Shown here piece by piece: positions 48,481 to 57,788 of a DNA stretch of 64,000 bases. Below the pieces are notes generated by a model. That model ran no database searches. It was given only the letters and a program-made list of their open reading frames with translations, and had not been told where the DNA came from. Both the position numbers and the translations under genes were made by a program. Source of the stretch: Hamadaea tsunoensis DSM 44101 (GTDB lineage: Bacteria; Actinomycetota; Actinomycetes; Mycobacteriales; Micromonosporaceae); contig NZ_AUAX01000007.1 in assembly GCF_000428945.1 (NCBI RefSeq), forward strand, positions 186,001 to 250,000, given 5' to 3'. Numbering within the stretch: the stretch's first letter is position 1; each line of letters begins with the position of its first letter.

Positions 48481-49932
48481 TCAGCGGAACGACCACAGGG
48501 CGACTCCGGTGTCGTCGAGGCAGGCCAGAAGATCGTCCGTGGCTGAGCAGAAGCCGCCGGCGCTGATCTGGCCCAGCGAGGCTGTCGCACCGTCGCGGGT
48601 CACGACCGAGATCGGCAGCGGCTGGCTGCGGGCGTAGCCGCCGTTGGGGCCGAGGAGCACTCCATCGTGCAGACTGTCGAGGTGCGGTGCCCGGGTTACC
48701 GGGAGCCGGCGCACGATCCGGCCGTCTCGGTCGAGCAGGACGTAGGGCTCGTCGTCGCCGAACGAGGGGCCGACGAGAATGAAGCCCGCGCCGACCTGGC
48801 CCAGGACGCCGGTGGGTGCGAAACTCAGCGCGCTTCGCCAGGCGACGACCGGCTGCTGCGGGCTCGGGTCGACCGCCACCAGCGACTGTCCCTCCGGGAA
48901 ACACAGCAAGGTGTCGAAGCACGCGGTGACGGCGAGGTACTGGTCGCTCGTCGCCTGTCCGCTGTAGACGGTCCGACCGCCGTGCGCGTTGACGCCCTGG
49001 ATCGTCAACGGCTTGCCCGGAGGCGAGGCGACATACACCTCCGCGCGTATTCCGCCCACGAGCCGGCTGCCAGGCGCGAATCCCCGGGTTCCGGCCAGAC
49101 CGATGCTTCCCTTGTGCGCGTCGAAGACGTCAAGTACGCCTTCCTCGTCGAGGGTGGCGATGTCACCCGCACTGAGGACGCGCGGGCCGCCGGCGATCGA
49201 CGGCTGTTCGGTGGCGGAAGCGGCCGTCACGGCGAGGCGCTGCGGAACAGTCTGCTGCCAGAGCCGGCGGCCGGTACGCAGATCCCGGCCGACGAGCCGG
49301 CTGCCCTCCTTGGCGACCAGCACGTCACCGGTGATGAAGTACGTCGTCGCCGCGCCGGTGTGCCACAGCGGCCGCCCCGAGGAGGCGTCGAAGAGATACT
49401 GGCGCTCCGGATGCGCCACGCCTTCATTGGCCAGCACGGTGGCCACCAGAACGTCGGCGTCGGGCGCCAGGGCGAGCCCTTGCCATTCACCGACCATCGA
49501 TATCTTCTGAGGACCCCAGCGCTTCGCGGCGTCAGCCCGCAGATCCGTGCGGGCCAGCAGCAGACTGTCCTGGTTGCGGGTCTGCCACGCGGCGTACACG
49601 GAATCGCCGTATGCCAGCGTGAGCCCGGTGCTGGCCCGCCCGGCCGAACCGAAGTCCAGGGCCGTGCCGACCCGGTGCAGGGGCGCGAAGCCGGACGGGA
49701 ACGCGGCGGGTGACGGCGAGGTGGCCGGGGTCGGATGGCTGTGGTGGCGAGTGGTCAGCGTGACGGTGCCCAGGGTCGCGGCGACGAGCGCGAACACGGC
49801 GACGGCGACCAGCGCCATCCTGCGGTGGCGGCGTTGATCGCCGCGGCGGCGGGCCTGCGCGGCCAGGGGAGCGTCGAGGGAGTCAGCCGCAGCCCGGGCG
49901 CGGGCGAAGAACTCGTCCAGGTCAGCGGACAT
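48481..49932 (-). CDS. Membrane-anchored beta-propeller (PQQ-like) protein, partner of the ECF sigma factor
   Basis: The 483-aa protein starts at ATG 49932 and overlaps the sigma gene by 11 bp. The N-terminal ~35 residues are cytoplasmic (SADLDEFFARARAAADSL), followed by one membrane helix (MALVAVAVFALVAATLG) and a large extracytoplasmic domain of repeated beta strands (DASSGRPLWHTG, DLRTGRRLWQQTV, LLDRDGRIVRRL), as in PQQ/YVTN-type propellers. Proteins with this layout next to SigE-type sigma factors may act as anti-sigma-like sensors, although no zinc anti-sigma motif is visible here. Confidence 0.8.
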   Translation of the reverse strand: MSADLDEFFARARAAADSLDAPLAAQARRRGDQRRHRRMALVAVAVFALVAATLGTVTLTTRHHSHPTPATSPSPAAFPSGFAPLHRVGTALDFGSAGRASTGLTLAYGDSVYAAWQTRNQDSLLLARTDLRADAAKRWGPQKISMVGEWQGLALAPDADVLVATVLANEGVAHPERQYLFDASSGRPLWHTGAATTYFITGDVLVAKEGSRLVGRDLRTGRRLWQQTVPQRLAVTAASATEQPSIAGGPRVLSAGDIATLDEEGVLDVFDAHKGSIGLAGTRGFAPGSRLVGGIRAEVYVASPPGKPLTIQGVNAHGGRTVYSGQATSDQYLAVTACFDTLLCFPEGQSLVAVDPSPQQPVVAWRSALSFAPTGVLGQVGAGFILVGPSFGDDEPYVLLDRDGRIVRRLPVTRAPHLDSLHDGVLLGPNGGYARSQPLPISVVTRDGATASLGQISAGGFCSATDDLLACLDDTGVALWSFR

Positions 49933-50410
49933 CGGTCTCCCCCTGTTCGGTGAGCCGGGCGGCGAGCGCGGTACGTCCGCGCGACAGCCAGGACTTGACG
50001 GTGTTCAGGTTGGCCCCCATCTCCGCAGCAACCTGCTCCACCGACAGGTCCACCAGGTAATGCAGCGTCAGCGCCCGGCGCTGATCGAGGGGAAGACCGG
50101 CCAGCAGTCCCGCGACGAACAGGCGGTCGTCGCCGGGCGGCGGTTGCGATGCCGGCGGCTGCGGCGGACGTTTCCAGCGGATGCTGATCTGCCGCCAGCG
50201 GTCGGTGGCCAGCCGCGTCACAACGGTGCGCAGCCACGCCTCCGGCGCGTCGTACGCCCGGACACGCGACCAGTGCTGCCAGGCCCGGGCATACGCCTCA
50301 TGCGCGAGATCCTGCGCCTCGACCAGATCGGCGGTCAGTCCGAAGGCGTACCGCACGAGGCGCCGGACCGTGGCCCGATAGAACTCGTCGAACTCGTCAG
50401 TGCCGCCCAT
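49922..50410 (-). CDS. ECF RNA polymerase sigma factor (SigE family)
   Basis: The 162-aa protein starts at ATG 50410. Region 2 reads FDEFYRATVRRLVRYAFGLTADLVEAQDLAHEAYARAW, then the short linker, and region 4 LPLDQRRALTLHYLVDLSVEQVAAEMGANLNTVKSWLSRGRTAL. This size and the RRLVRYAFGLTAD opening are typical of the actinobacterial SigE-type ECF group. It probably directs transcription of its own two-gene operon and of surface-related genes. Upstream (50411-50696) there is 286 bp without a convincing gene. Confidence 0.9.
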   Translation of the reverse strand: MGGTDEFDEFYRATVRRLVRYAFGLTADLVEAQDLAHEAYARAWQHWSRVRAYDAPEAWLRTVVTRLATDRWRQISIRWKRPPQPPASQPPPGDDRLFVAGLLAGLPLDQRRALTLHYLVDLSVEQVAAEMGANLNTVKSWLSRGRTALAARLTEQGETDVR

Positions 50411-50696
50411 CGTCTCCCCGTCAGCCGAACCACTGGCGCGCCGGTGTCCCGCGCGTACCCGTGCAGGACGGGGCCGGTCGCGTCAGTAAACACGGATGGC
50501 ACCGCGCTTCGGTTGCGGAGCACGCAAGATCGTTCCGCCGGACGTGTCGGGCGTTCCATGCGGTGCGAGACCGCGGTCAGGATGGTCGGGAACCTCGAAG
50601 TGGTGTCGGAGGGGCACTGGCGGCTGTTGTAGCCATCGGCGAAGGGCGGGCCCTGCCGCGCACGGTCAGGGCCCGGCCTCGTTCACTCGCCGGCTG

Positions 50697-51515
50697 TCAC
50701 CACCACTTGTTCTCGTGGGCCTGCTCGGTACCGCCGGTCTCGTCCAGCCCGTCCAGGACCGCCATGTCCTCGTCGGACAGGGCGAAGTCGAAGATCTGCG
50801 CGTTGGCGGCGATGCGGTCCTGGTGCGTCGACTTCGGCAGGACCACGAGACCGTGCTGCACCGCCCAGCGCAGCAGGACCTGCGCCGTCGTGCGGCCCAG
50901 CGCTCCGGCGATCTTCGACACCGTCGGGTCGTCCAGGTAGCGGCCGGTTCCCAGCGGGCTGTACGCCTCCACCACCACGTCGTGCCGGGCGCACGCCTCG
51001 ACCAGCCGCGTACGCCGGTGCCACGGGTTGAACAGCACCTGGTTGACGGCGGGAACCACCGAACCGGCGGCGATCACCGTGTCGAGCTCGGCGGCGCTGA
51101 AGTTCGACACCCCGATCGAACGCGCCAAGCCGCGCTCCAGGGCCCGTTCCATCCCCGCCCACGCCCGGGTGGGACCGCCCGCGGGCCAGTGCACCAGGTA
51201 CAGATCCACCTGGTCCACACCCAGCCGGCGCAGGCTCTTCTCCGCCTCCGCGACCGGGTCGCCGCCCTCGGGGTAGAACTTCGTCGTGATGAACACCTCC
51301 TCGCGCGGCACCCCGCTGTCACGCAGCGCCCGCCCGACACTCTCCTCATTGCCGTACGCCTGCGCGGTGTCGATGTGCCGGTAGCCCGCGTCCAGTGCCC
51401 AGCGCACCGAGTCGACGCAGGTACGCCCGTCCTGCACCTGCCACACGCCCAGGCCCAGAACCGGCAACTCGTTCCCGTCAGCCAGCTCGCGTACGCCGGC
51501 GGCGTTCTCGCTCAT
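50697..51515 (-). CDS. Aldo/keto reductase
   Basis: The 272-aa protein starts at ATG 51515. The catalytic tetrad of the family is present: Asp49, Tyr54, Lys79 and His109 (HIDTAQAYGNEE, ITTKF, YLVHWP). GVSNF, NQVLFNPWH and the C-terminal LPKSTHQDRIAANAQIFDF for NADPH binding follow. It is close to the 2,5-diketo-gluconate reductase-type AKR5 enzymes. It is a monocistronic housekeeping or detoxification reductase, unrelated to its neighbours. Confidence 0.93.
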   Translation of the reverse strand: MSENAAGVRELADGNELPVLGLGVWQVQDGRTCVDSVRWALDAGYRHIDTAQAYGNEESVGRALRDSGVPREEVFITTKFYPEGGDPVAEAEKSLRRLGVDQVDLYLVHWPAGGPTRAWAGMERALERGLARSIGVSNFSAAELDTVIAAGSVVPAVNQVLFNPWHRRTRLVEACARHDVVVEAYSPLGTGRYLDDPTVSKIAGALGRTTAQVLLRWAVQHGLVVLPKSTHQDRIAANAQIFDFALSDEDMAVLDGLDETGGTEQAHENKWW

Positions 51516-51639
51516 GAATCCACCTTCCTGCTGTGCTCACCGACCAGGCTATCCGCATCGGGGAGGTCGGGGTGCGGGAGTAGGAGTGGGAGCCTGCGCC
51601 CGCCGTGCGAACGGGTCCGACTCAGGCGTCGCCGGGTGC

Positions 51640-52278
51640 TCAGCCTGGATCTCCGCGATACGCCGAGGCCACGCGTGGTTTCGATGGCCCGTTCAACCAT
51701 TCCCAGCGAGCCGCTCCGGGCGTTGTTAGCACACAGAGATCTCGATACCGCTCCCGCGTCAGCTCGCTGAAGTCACTGCGCCGGCTGGCTCCCCAGTCGG
51801 AGAGGTGGACACGCCGGTCCATGCCGGCGCAGGCATGCTCATTCACCGCCATGGCGAGACTGTGGAGTGCTTCACGGATCTTGCGGTTGTCATAGGCGAT
51901 GCCGATGTCGAACCACGCGGCATGCCTACCGATGAGCTCCGTCAGGAGCTCACGGTTGACGGAACCGGCAAGCCGTGCTGCTTCTACTCGCTCGAAGTAG
52001 CTCAAGAGGTGAGCAAGATCCCTTCGCGCCGAGCTGTCCAGCTCGTCTCGACGTAATGGCTCGCCACGGCCGGGACCTTCGCGGCGAACACGCTCCGACA
52101 ACCGCAGGCGCACCTCGCCCAGGTCGCCCGCAACCAACTCCTGGTGGAGGGCCAATACTCGATCGACCTGCCGGTCGTTGCGTTCTCCCCGCAGGGCGGC
52201 CGTGGCCACGATCAGCGCCGGTGCGACAGCTGCCGCCTGCACCACGGCCGCCCACGCAGCCCATTGATCTGCTTCCAT
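51640..52278 (-). CDS. Hypothetical protein with N-terminal membrane helix
   Basis: The 212-aa protein starts at ATG 52278, with a TATAG -10-like sequence immediately upstream that would give a very short leader. One membrane helix near the N-terminus (WAAWAAVVQAAAVAPALIVATAALRG) is followed by a charged, helical soluble domain with ARRDLAHLLSYFERVEAARLAG and ELIGRHAAWFDIGIAYDN. The layout resembles DUF4760-type proteins. Base usage is less extreme than in the neighbours. Function unknown. Confidence 0.65.
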   Translation of the reverse strand: MEADQWAAWAAVVQAAAVAPALIVATAALRGERNDRQVDRVLALHQELVAGDLGEVRLRLSERVRREGPGRGEPLRRDELDSSARRDLAHLLSYFERVEAARLAGSVNRELLTELIGRHAAWFDIGIAYDNRKIREALHSLAMAVNEHACAGMDRRVHLSDWGASRRSDFSELTRERYRDLCVLTTPGAARWEWLNGPSKPRVASAYRGDPG

Positions 52279-52444
52279 CCCTATAGTTTGTCGGCGGCCG
52301 CAAACTTCCGGGACCGCCGATGCGTGGCCAGTCGTCTACCCGGCTGCTGTCAGCGTTAACACCTTGCCCAACACTTTCAAGCGTTCGCCGCGATCACGTG
52401 CCTCCTCATCTGTCACCGTCGCTGCGAAGCCAACTGAGCACGGC

Positions 52445-53359
52445 TCAAGCGGGTAGCCAGTCTCGGCGCGGGTCGTATTCGAGCCATCGACGGTCGCGCC
52501 CGTACGCGGCGAACGCCTCCAGCAGCCTGTCGAGTCCGGGTGGCCGCTCGATCCAGGCCAGCGACCATGGATACAGCGGGGTCGGTTCGACCAGCGGAAT
52601 CGATCGCAGTCCAGGCGGTAGCGGCGCGTCCGCAGGGAACAGCGAGAAGCACAGCGGATCGGTACGCAGGTGCTCGACGAAGTGTTCGAGGCCGAGGTTC
52701 GGGCCGCCGAGCCGCGCGGCGATGCCGAACTCGTCGGCGAAGCGGCTCAGGTAGTCCACCCGGTCCGGTGGAGCGGGGAACCACATCGTCGAGCCGGCGA
52801 GTTCCCGGGGTCGCAGCGTGTCGGCGCCGGCGAGCGGGTGGCGTTCGCTGAGGACGGCGTCGACGGGCTCCAGGCGGACCAGGCGGTGCCGCAGCCCGGC
52901 CGGGGCCTGGGCAGGAACGCGCCCGAAACCCGCGTCCGTCTCGCCTCGACCCAGCGCGGCCAGCAGGGCCGGGAGATCCCGGATCGGGCCGACCTGCACC
53001 CGCAGCCCAGGGTCCGCGGCGAGCACGTCAGCGACCGATCGCGTCGGACTGTAGAGATGACCCCAGACATCCAGACGCAGCGGGCGGTCCTGGCCGCGCA
53101 CGGCGGCGACCGCTTCCCGCCCCGCCGCGAGTACGCGCTGAGCGGGTTCCAGGAAGAGCCGACCGCCCTCGGTCAGCTCCACCGCGCCGTGCCCGCGTAC
53201 CAGCAGCGGCACCCCGAGGAGCTGTTCCAGGCGGGCGATGCGTTTGGACAGCGCCTGCTGGCTGATCGACAGCTCGGCGGCGGCCTGACCGAAATGCAGT
53301 GTGCGCGCGGTGACCGCGAACGCAGCGACCTGGGCGAGATCCAACGCGAGCTCTTCCAC
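52445..53359 (-). CDS. LysR-family transcriptional regulator
   Basis: The 304-aa protein starts at GTG 53359. The N-terminal winged helix (FAVTARTLHFGQAAAELSISQQALSKRIARLEQLLGVPLL) is followed by the periplasmic-binding-like effector domain (LRLDVWGHLYSPTR, FPAPPDRVDYLSR). It is divergent from a quinone-reductase-like gene. Two GTTGT-based inverted repeats lie in the 115-bp region between them, the usual arrangement for LysR control of the divergent gene and of itself. Confidence 0.9.
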   Translation of the reverse strand: MEELALDLAQVAAFAVTARTLHFGQAAAELSISQQALSKRIARLEQLLGVPLLVRGHGAVELTEGGRLFLEPAQRVLAAGREAVAAVRGQDRPLRLDVWGHLYSPTRSVADVLAADPGLRVQVGPIRDLPALLAALGRGETDAGFGRVPAQAPAGLRHRLVRLEPVDAVLSERHPLAGADTLRPRELAGSTMWFPAPPDRVDYLSRFADEFGIAARLGGPNLGLEHFVEHLRTDPLCFSLFPADAPLPPGLRSIPLVEPTPLYPWSLAWIERPPGLDRLLEAFAAYGRDRRWLEYDPRRDWLPA

Positions 53360-53376
53360 CGGCCCCAGGCTGCTTC

Positions 53377-53429
53377 GACAACGATCGGTTGTCAAGCCGA
53401 GGTCGCGGTTGTTGGCCGCACCACAACCG
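53377..53429. promoter_or_regulatory. Two LysR-type inverted repeats in the divergent promoter region
   Basis: GACAAC-GATCG-GTTGTC (53377-53393) is a perfect palindrome. CGGTTGT-N10-ACAACCG (53406-53429) is a second one with the same GTTGT core and LysR-like spacing. Both lie between the LysR gene start and the reductase start and probably form its recognition and activation sites. Confidence 0.6.
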
Positions 53430-53474
53430 GACGCGATCAACTGGTTCCCGTACGGGGCAACCGAAAGGAACGAC

Positions 53475-54389
53475 ATGAAAGCGCTGATCGCCACCGGCCG
53501 CCAGGACGAACTGGTCGCCTTCGCCGAGCGGGACGAACCACGACCCGCACCGGATGAGGCGTTGATCCGGGTAGCGGCCTTCTCTCCCAATCGCGGCGAG
53601 ATCTTCCAGCTCGGCTGGAATCCGCAGTTGCCGCCAGGCAAGGACGTCGCAGGGCTCGTGGTCCAGCCGGCCGCCGACGGCACCGGCCCGGCCGCCGGCA
53701 CCCGGGTCGTCGGTCACACGGCCGGTGCCGGCTGGGCCGAGTACGCCGCGATCGGCACCGACGCGCTCGTCGCGCTGCCGGACACCGTGCCGACCGTCAC
53801 CGCCGCGGCGCTGCCGCTGGCCGGGCTGACGGCGCTGCGGCTGCTACGGCAGGCGGGACCGTTGACGGGCTGGCGCGTACTACTCACCGGCGCCTCCGGC
53901 GGGGTGGGCCACTACTTCACCGAACTGGCCGTGTCGGCGGGCGCCGACCTCACGGCCGTCTCGACCCGCGGCGACCGCCTGCGCGAACTCGGCGCGACCG
54001 TGGTCGCCGACGTCGGCGCGGCAGTCGGGCCCTTCGACGTCGTCCTCGAATCGACCGGCGGCGACGCCTTCCCGGCCGCCCTGGCCAAGCTCGCCCGGCG
54101 CGGCACCCTCATCTGGTTCGGGCAGGCGTCGCAGCAGCCGGTGACCGTCAACTTCTTCGACCTGTTCGCCGGGCCGACGTCGGCCACCATCCAGCATTTC
54201 CACTACGCCGATCACGACGGCCCGGACGGACCCGACCTGCTCACCCTCGTCCGCCTCGTCGAAGCCGGGCGGCTGCACCCGGAGATCGGGCGAGTGGCCG
54301 ACTGGGCCGACACCGCCACCGTCCTCGCCGCCCTGCGCGACCGCCAGCTGCGCGGCAACGCCGTACTCACCCTGGAGCACAACCGATGA
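53475..54389 (+). CDS. NADPH:quinone reductase-like medium-chain dehydrogenase
   Basis: The 304-aa protein starts at ATG 53475 with AAAGGAA upstream. The zinc-free MDR fold is indicated by SPNRGEIFQLGW, GKDVAGLVVQ, ALPLAGLTALRLL and the Rossmann LLTGASGGVGHYFTELAVSAGA; no zinc Cys cluster is present. It reduces quinones or alpha,beta-enones with NADPH, often for detoxification. It overlaps the SnoaL-like gene by 4 bp and is presumably controlled by the divergent LysR protein. Confidence 0.9.
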   Translation: MKALIATGRQDELVAFAERDEPRPAPDEALIRVAAFSPNRGEIFQLGWNPQLPPGKDVAGLVVQPAADGTGPAAGTRVVGHTAGAGWAEYAAIGTDALVALPDTVPTVTAAALPLAGLTALRLLRQAGPLTGWRVLLTGASGGVGHYFTELAVSAGADLTAVSTRGDRLRELGATVVADVGAAVGPFDVVLESTGGDAFPAALAKLARRGTLIWFGQASQQPVTVNFFDLFAGPTSATIQHFHYADHDGPDGPDLLTLVRLVEAGRLHPEIGRVADWADTATVLAALRDRQLRGNAVLTLEHNR

Positions 54390-54790
54390 GCGCCCTGACC
54401 GCCCGCGAAACCGTCATCCGCTACGTCGAAGCCGTCGCCAACGGCGACCTGGCGACGATCGAAGCAAGCTTCACCGACGACGCCACCTGGACCTACCCCG
54501 GCGACCTGCCGCTGAGCGGGACCTGGGTCGGGCGGACCGCGATCCTCGATGACTTCCTCGGCGGGATCGGTAGCGGTTTCTTCCGCACCGCGCCCGCCAT
54601 CGTGCTGACCAACGTCATCGCCGAAGGTGACACCGTCGTCGCCGAATGGACCGCGAAAGCCACCACCGCGACCGGACTGGAATACGACAACCAGTGCCTC
54701 GGTGTCTTCACCGTACGCGACGGGCAGATCGCCACCGTGAAGGAGTACACCGACACCGCGCACGCCGGACGGGTGCTGTTCGGCAGGTGA
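54386..54790 (+). CDS. SnoaL-like/NTF2-fold protein
   Basis: The 134-aa protein starts at ATG 54386. It has the NTF2-like pattern: VIRYVEAVANGDLATIEASFTDDATW, LSGTWVGRTAILDDFLG, VVAEWTAKATTATGLEYDNQCLGVF and a final VKEYTDTAHAGRVLF. Related proteins are ketosteroid-isomerase-like small-molecule binders or isomerases. It forms a two-gene operon with the quinone-reductase-like gene and may process or bind the same compound. Confidence 0.85.
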   Translation: MSALTARETVIRYVEAVANGDLATIEASFTDDATWTYPGDLPLSGTWVGRTAILDDFLGGIGSGFFRTAPAIVLTNVIAEGDTVVAEWTAKATTATGLEYDNQCLGVFTVRDGQIATVKEYTDTAHAGRVLFGR

Positions 54791-54798
54791 CCACCACC

Positions 54799-54840
54799 GA
54801 CGGCCTCTCCCTAGCCTTACACGGCCGAGGAGAGGCCGTC
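54799..54840 (+). terminator. Hairpin terminator after the reductase/SnoaL operon
   Basis: GACGGCCTCTCC (54799-54810) pairs perfectly with GGAGAGGCCGTC (54829-54840) across an 18-nt loop, 9 bp after the stop codon of the SnoaL-like gene. Confidence 0.8.
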
Positions 54841-55112
54841 GCACCACTCCCAGGTCCCCGAGCGCATCGCGAACGGGGAGATCGTCGGGGCGGGTTCCCA
54901 CGTCGGACTGCTCGCCAGGGCCGCAGCTCGCGCAGCAGACGAGACCATGCGCGATCGAGGCCCTCACCGCCACCGTGCCGCTGTTCATGCTCCTGTACGC
55001 GCCGCGGTCCCACGCGGAGGCAAATGAGGCCAATCCTGATTCCCGGCGGCCGGTGCTGCGGTAGCGTCCCTACGACGAGTGTTCCGTTTTGCCTTTCTTA
55101 TGAGGAGTTGTC
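54841..55112. other. Non-coding stretch, possible gene remnant
   Basis: No intact gene is seen in these 272 bp after the terminator. The plus-strand translation contains VPERIANGEIVGAGSHVGLLAR, then Ala/Arg-rich residues, which looks like a piece of a decayed reading frame, but I cannot tie it to a family. A purine-rich GAGGAG site just before 55113 serves the next gene. Confidence 0.35.
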
Positions 55113-55439
55113 ATGCCTGAGATGAGTGCGTCCGATGGCCAGATGCCGGTGCTCGACCAGGTGCTGCGGATGACCCTCGACAGCGCGGAGCGCTCCGGGC
55201 TCGACGACCGCACCTACCTGATGGTCCGGGTCGCAGCGCTCGCGGCGTCCGACGCCGGCCCCGCCTCCTGGATGGCGAACCTGGGCGTGGCGGCCGAGTC
55301 CGGCGTGACCGCCGAGGACATCCAGTCGGTGCTGGTGGCCGTCGCCCCGGTGATCGGCACGGCGCGTACCGTGGCCGCCGCCGGAAACGCCCTGCGTGGT
55401 ATCGGCCTGGCGGCCGCCGCCGCCGAATCCATGAACTGA
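55113..55439 (+). CDS. Carboxymuconolactone decarboxylase/AhpD-like small protein
   Basis: The 108-aa protein starts at ATG 55113 behind GAGGAG. The helical pattern LDDRTYLMVRVAALAASDAGPASWMANLGVAAESGVTAEDIQSVLVAVAPVIGTARTVAAAG is that of the CMD/AhpD fold. The redox CxxC motif of AhpD is absent, so peroxidase activity is unlikely. Its stop is followed within 50 bp by the convergent ABC permease gene. Function unknown. Confidence 0.8.
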   Translation: MPEMSASDGQMPVLDQVLRMTLDSAERSGLDDRTYLMVRVAALAASDAGPASWMANLGVAAESGVTAEDIQSVLVAVAPVIGTARTVAAAGNALRGIGLAAAAAESMN

Positions 55440-55487
55440 GCTCGGAGCATCCGGCTCGCCCCGGTCGCGACCCGGGCGAGCCGTCGG

Positions 55488-57788
55488 TCATTCGCCGTGC
55501 AGAACCTCCGCGATCGACAGGTAGGCCGCCCGGCGCGCGGGAAGAAACGCTCCCAGTGCGGCGATCGCGGTTCCGGCCAGAGCCGGCAGGGCGAGCGTCG
55601 GTACGCCCCACACGTCCATCAGTGACGGCGGGACGTCGATGTGCCCGGCTTGGGAGACGAGCGGCATGACCAGCCGGTGCGTCACGATGCCGAGCGGTAC
55701 GCCCAGCAGCCCGCCGAGGAATCCGAGCGCGGCCATGGAGGTCACCATCATGGTGGTCACCTGTCCGGGGGTCATGCCGATGGACTTGAGCATGCCCAGG
55801 TCACGGCGCCGTTCGCGGGTGTCGAGGATGACCGTGTTGAAGACGCCGAGCGCCGTGACGACGCTCAGCAGCAGCGTGAACAGCGCCGCGAAACCGATGA
55901 CGATCGCGTTGAAGGATCCGGTGCTGGGGGTGTATCCCCGGCGTAGATCGGGATCCAGCGCGTGTGCCTCGTTCACGTAGGCGGCGATGTCCGTGCCGTC
56001 GACGAGGAACACGTGATAGGCGTCCACGGGTACGGCGGTGGCCGGGGTCAGCGCGCGCAGCGTCGCCCAGTCGCCGTAGATCTCGTCGGCGCCACCGGTC
56101 ATGACCTCGCCGACGACGACGACGCGTCGCTGCTCGCCGTTGGCGGCCAGCACGGCCGAGTCGCCCAGCTTCATCTGGTGCTCGTGCAGGAACCGCGATG
56201 AGATCACGACCTCCTGCGGCGAGGTGTACCACCGGCCCTGGACGATCTGATAGCCGAGCAGGGACGGCGGCCCCCGAAACGCGTCCAGGATGACCCGGCG
56301 GGTGTCGCCGACGGTGTTCAGCGCGATGCTGCCTTCCGTGATCACCTGCCGGGTGTGCGGCAGCGACCGCAGGAGCGACTCGATCTGCTCGTCGGTGCGT
56401 CCCGACGCGGGTGGCCGGCCGTCGACTCCGGCGACGACGGTGACTTGCGTACCCTCGACGTGGTGTTGCGGGTCGGCGGCCTGGAACCTCGTCAAGGAGC
56501 TGGTGAGGCCGATCGCGAAGGTGACGGCCGTGACGCCGAGCACGACCGAGGCCATCGTCAGGAGGCTGCGCCCCGGCCGCACGAACGGCAGGCCGAGCCC
56601 GAGGCTGACCGAACGCCGCAGCCGGGTGCCGCTCAGCCGCCGCTGCACCGTCGAGACACGGCCGCGTCGCGGCGCGCTGCCGGCACTGAGCGCCTCCACG
56701 GTGGACACCCGTCGCGTACGCAGAGCCGGAACGATCGCCGCGACGCCGACGATCGCGGGCATCCCGACGACCGTCACGAACTCGATCCACGGCGGCGTCG
56801 TCACCGTGCCGCCCAGGCTCGCGAACGCGCTGGTCAGCAGGGGCGCCGAGAGGGCACCGCCGGCGATGGTGCCGACGACGGAGCCGATGACCGCCGGGAC
56901 CGAGATCATCAGCAGGTAGATCGCCACCACCTGGGTGGTGGTGAACCCCAACCCTCTCAGTACCCCGATGTGCCGGAATCCGGAGACGACCGCGCCGCTG
57001 ACCACGTTGATGACGATCATGATGCCGACGACGAGCCCCAGCACGCCGAACGCCACGAGGAACGGAACGAACGCGGTGAGCCGGCCCTGCACGGAATCCC
57101 TGACGGCCAGGTAGGACTGCGAGCCGAGTACCGCGTCGCCGGGCAGGCCCGAGGTGGTCGCGCGGAGCCCGGCACTCACCTGATCGCTGGTCGCGGCGTC
57201 GCGCAACCGGTACAACATCTCGGTTCCCGTCGGATGCAGCGCGGCCATCTGTTCCGGTGTCACCCAGGCGTTGGCGCTCTCGGTGACGCTGGTGGCATGC
57301 CCGACGACGGTCAGCGGGGCGAGGCCGGGGGCATTCAGCGTCGTCCCCAGCGCCAGTGGCCCGTCGACCACGATCTCGCCCGGACCGTTCGCCCAGCGGC
57401 CGTCGTCCAGCGTGAGCCGATCCACCGCCCCGTCCGGCGTCGCCCGGCCGACCACGACCAGATGCAGCGCCGCCGACAGTTCCGGCATGTCCGGGGTGGA
57501 GAAGTTCAGGGCCGCCTCGGCGTACGGGCCGGCGGCGGCCGTCACCGCCGGGTTCTGAGCGGTGGCCGCCAGCTCGGTGTCGGTCACCTTCGTACCGTCG
57601 AAGTTGACGGTGAGGTGCGCGCCGTTCTGCTGCGCGAAAGCGTGCTCGAATGGAGCGGAGGAGGCCACGAGCAGGCCGGCGGCCAGTGCCACGGTGGCGC
57701 TCGAGATCGTCAATACCAGCCCGATGACCAGCGCCTGCGCCTTGCGGCGGCGGAGGGTCGCGCGGGTGACCGTCCACACCGCGCTCAT
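55488..57788 (-). CDS. MacB/FtsX-type ABC transporter permease
   Basis: The 766-aa protein starts at ATG 57788 (4-bp overlap with the ATPase gene). An N-terminal helix (AQALVIGLVLTISSATVALAAGL) is followed by a large extracytoplasmic domain, three helices around residues 265-380 (FtsX domain 1), a second helix at ~430, another extracytoplasmic domain and a final three-helix FtsX domain ending in ALPALAGTAIAALGAFLPARRAA. This two-FtsX layout is typical of actinobacterial permeases for antimicrobial peptides, lipids or lipoproteins. It forms a complete exporter with the preceding ATPase. Confidence 0.9.
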   Translation of the reverse strand: MSAVWTVTRATLRRRKAQALVIGLVLTISSATVALAAGLLVASSAPFEHAFAQQNGAHLTVNFDGTKVTDTELAATAQNPAVTAAAGPYAEAALNFSTPDMPELSAALHLVVVGRATPDGAVDRLTLDDGRWANGPGEIVVDGPLALGTTLNAPGLAPLTVVGHATSVTESANAWVTPEQMAALHPTGTEMLYRLRDAATSDQVSAGLRATTSGLPGDAVLGSQSYLAVRDSVQGRLTAFVPFLVAFGVLGLVVGIMIVINVVSGAVVSGFRHIGVLRGLGFTTTQVVAIYLLMISVPAVIGSVVGTIAGGALSAPLLTSAFASLGGTVTTPPWIEFVTVVGMPAIVGVAAIVPALRTRRVSTVEALSAGSAPRRGRVSTVQRRLSGTRLRRSVSLGLGLPFVRPGRSLLTMASVVLGVTAVTFAIGLTSSLTRFQAADPQHHVEGTQVTVVAGVDGRPPASGRTDEQIESLLRSLPHTRQVITEGSIALNTVGDTRRVILDAFRGPPSLLGYQIVQGRWYTSPQEVVISSRFLHEHQMKLGDSAVLAANGEQRRVVVVGEVMTGGADEIYGDWATLRALTPATAVPVDAYHVFLVDGTDIAAYVNEAHALDPDLRRGYTPSTGSFNAIVIGFAALFTLLLSVVTALGVFNTVILDTRERRRDLGMLKSIGMTPGQVTTMMVTSMAALGFLGGLLGVPLGIVTHRLVMPLVSQAGHIDVPPSLMDVWGVPTLALPALAGTAIAALGAFLPARRAAYLSIAEVLHGE

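Noticed and set aside
54841-55112. A possible pseudogene remnant (VPERIANGEIVGAGSHVGLLAR)
   Set aside because: The fragment is too short to assign to any family by eye, so it is listed only as a non-coding stretch.
55801-57777. A long open frame out of phase inside the ABC permease gene
   Set aside because: It is Arg-rich with no domain, whereas the permease frame has clear helices and FtsX domains.
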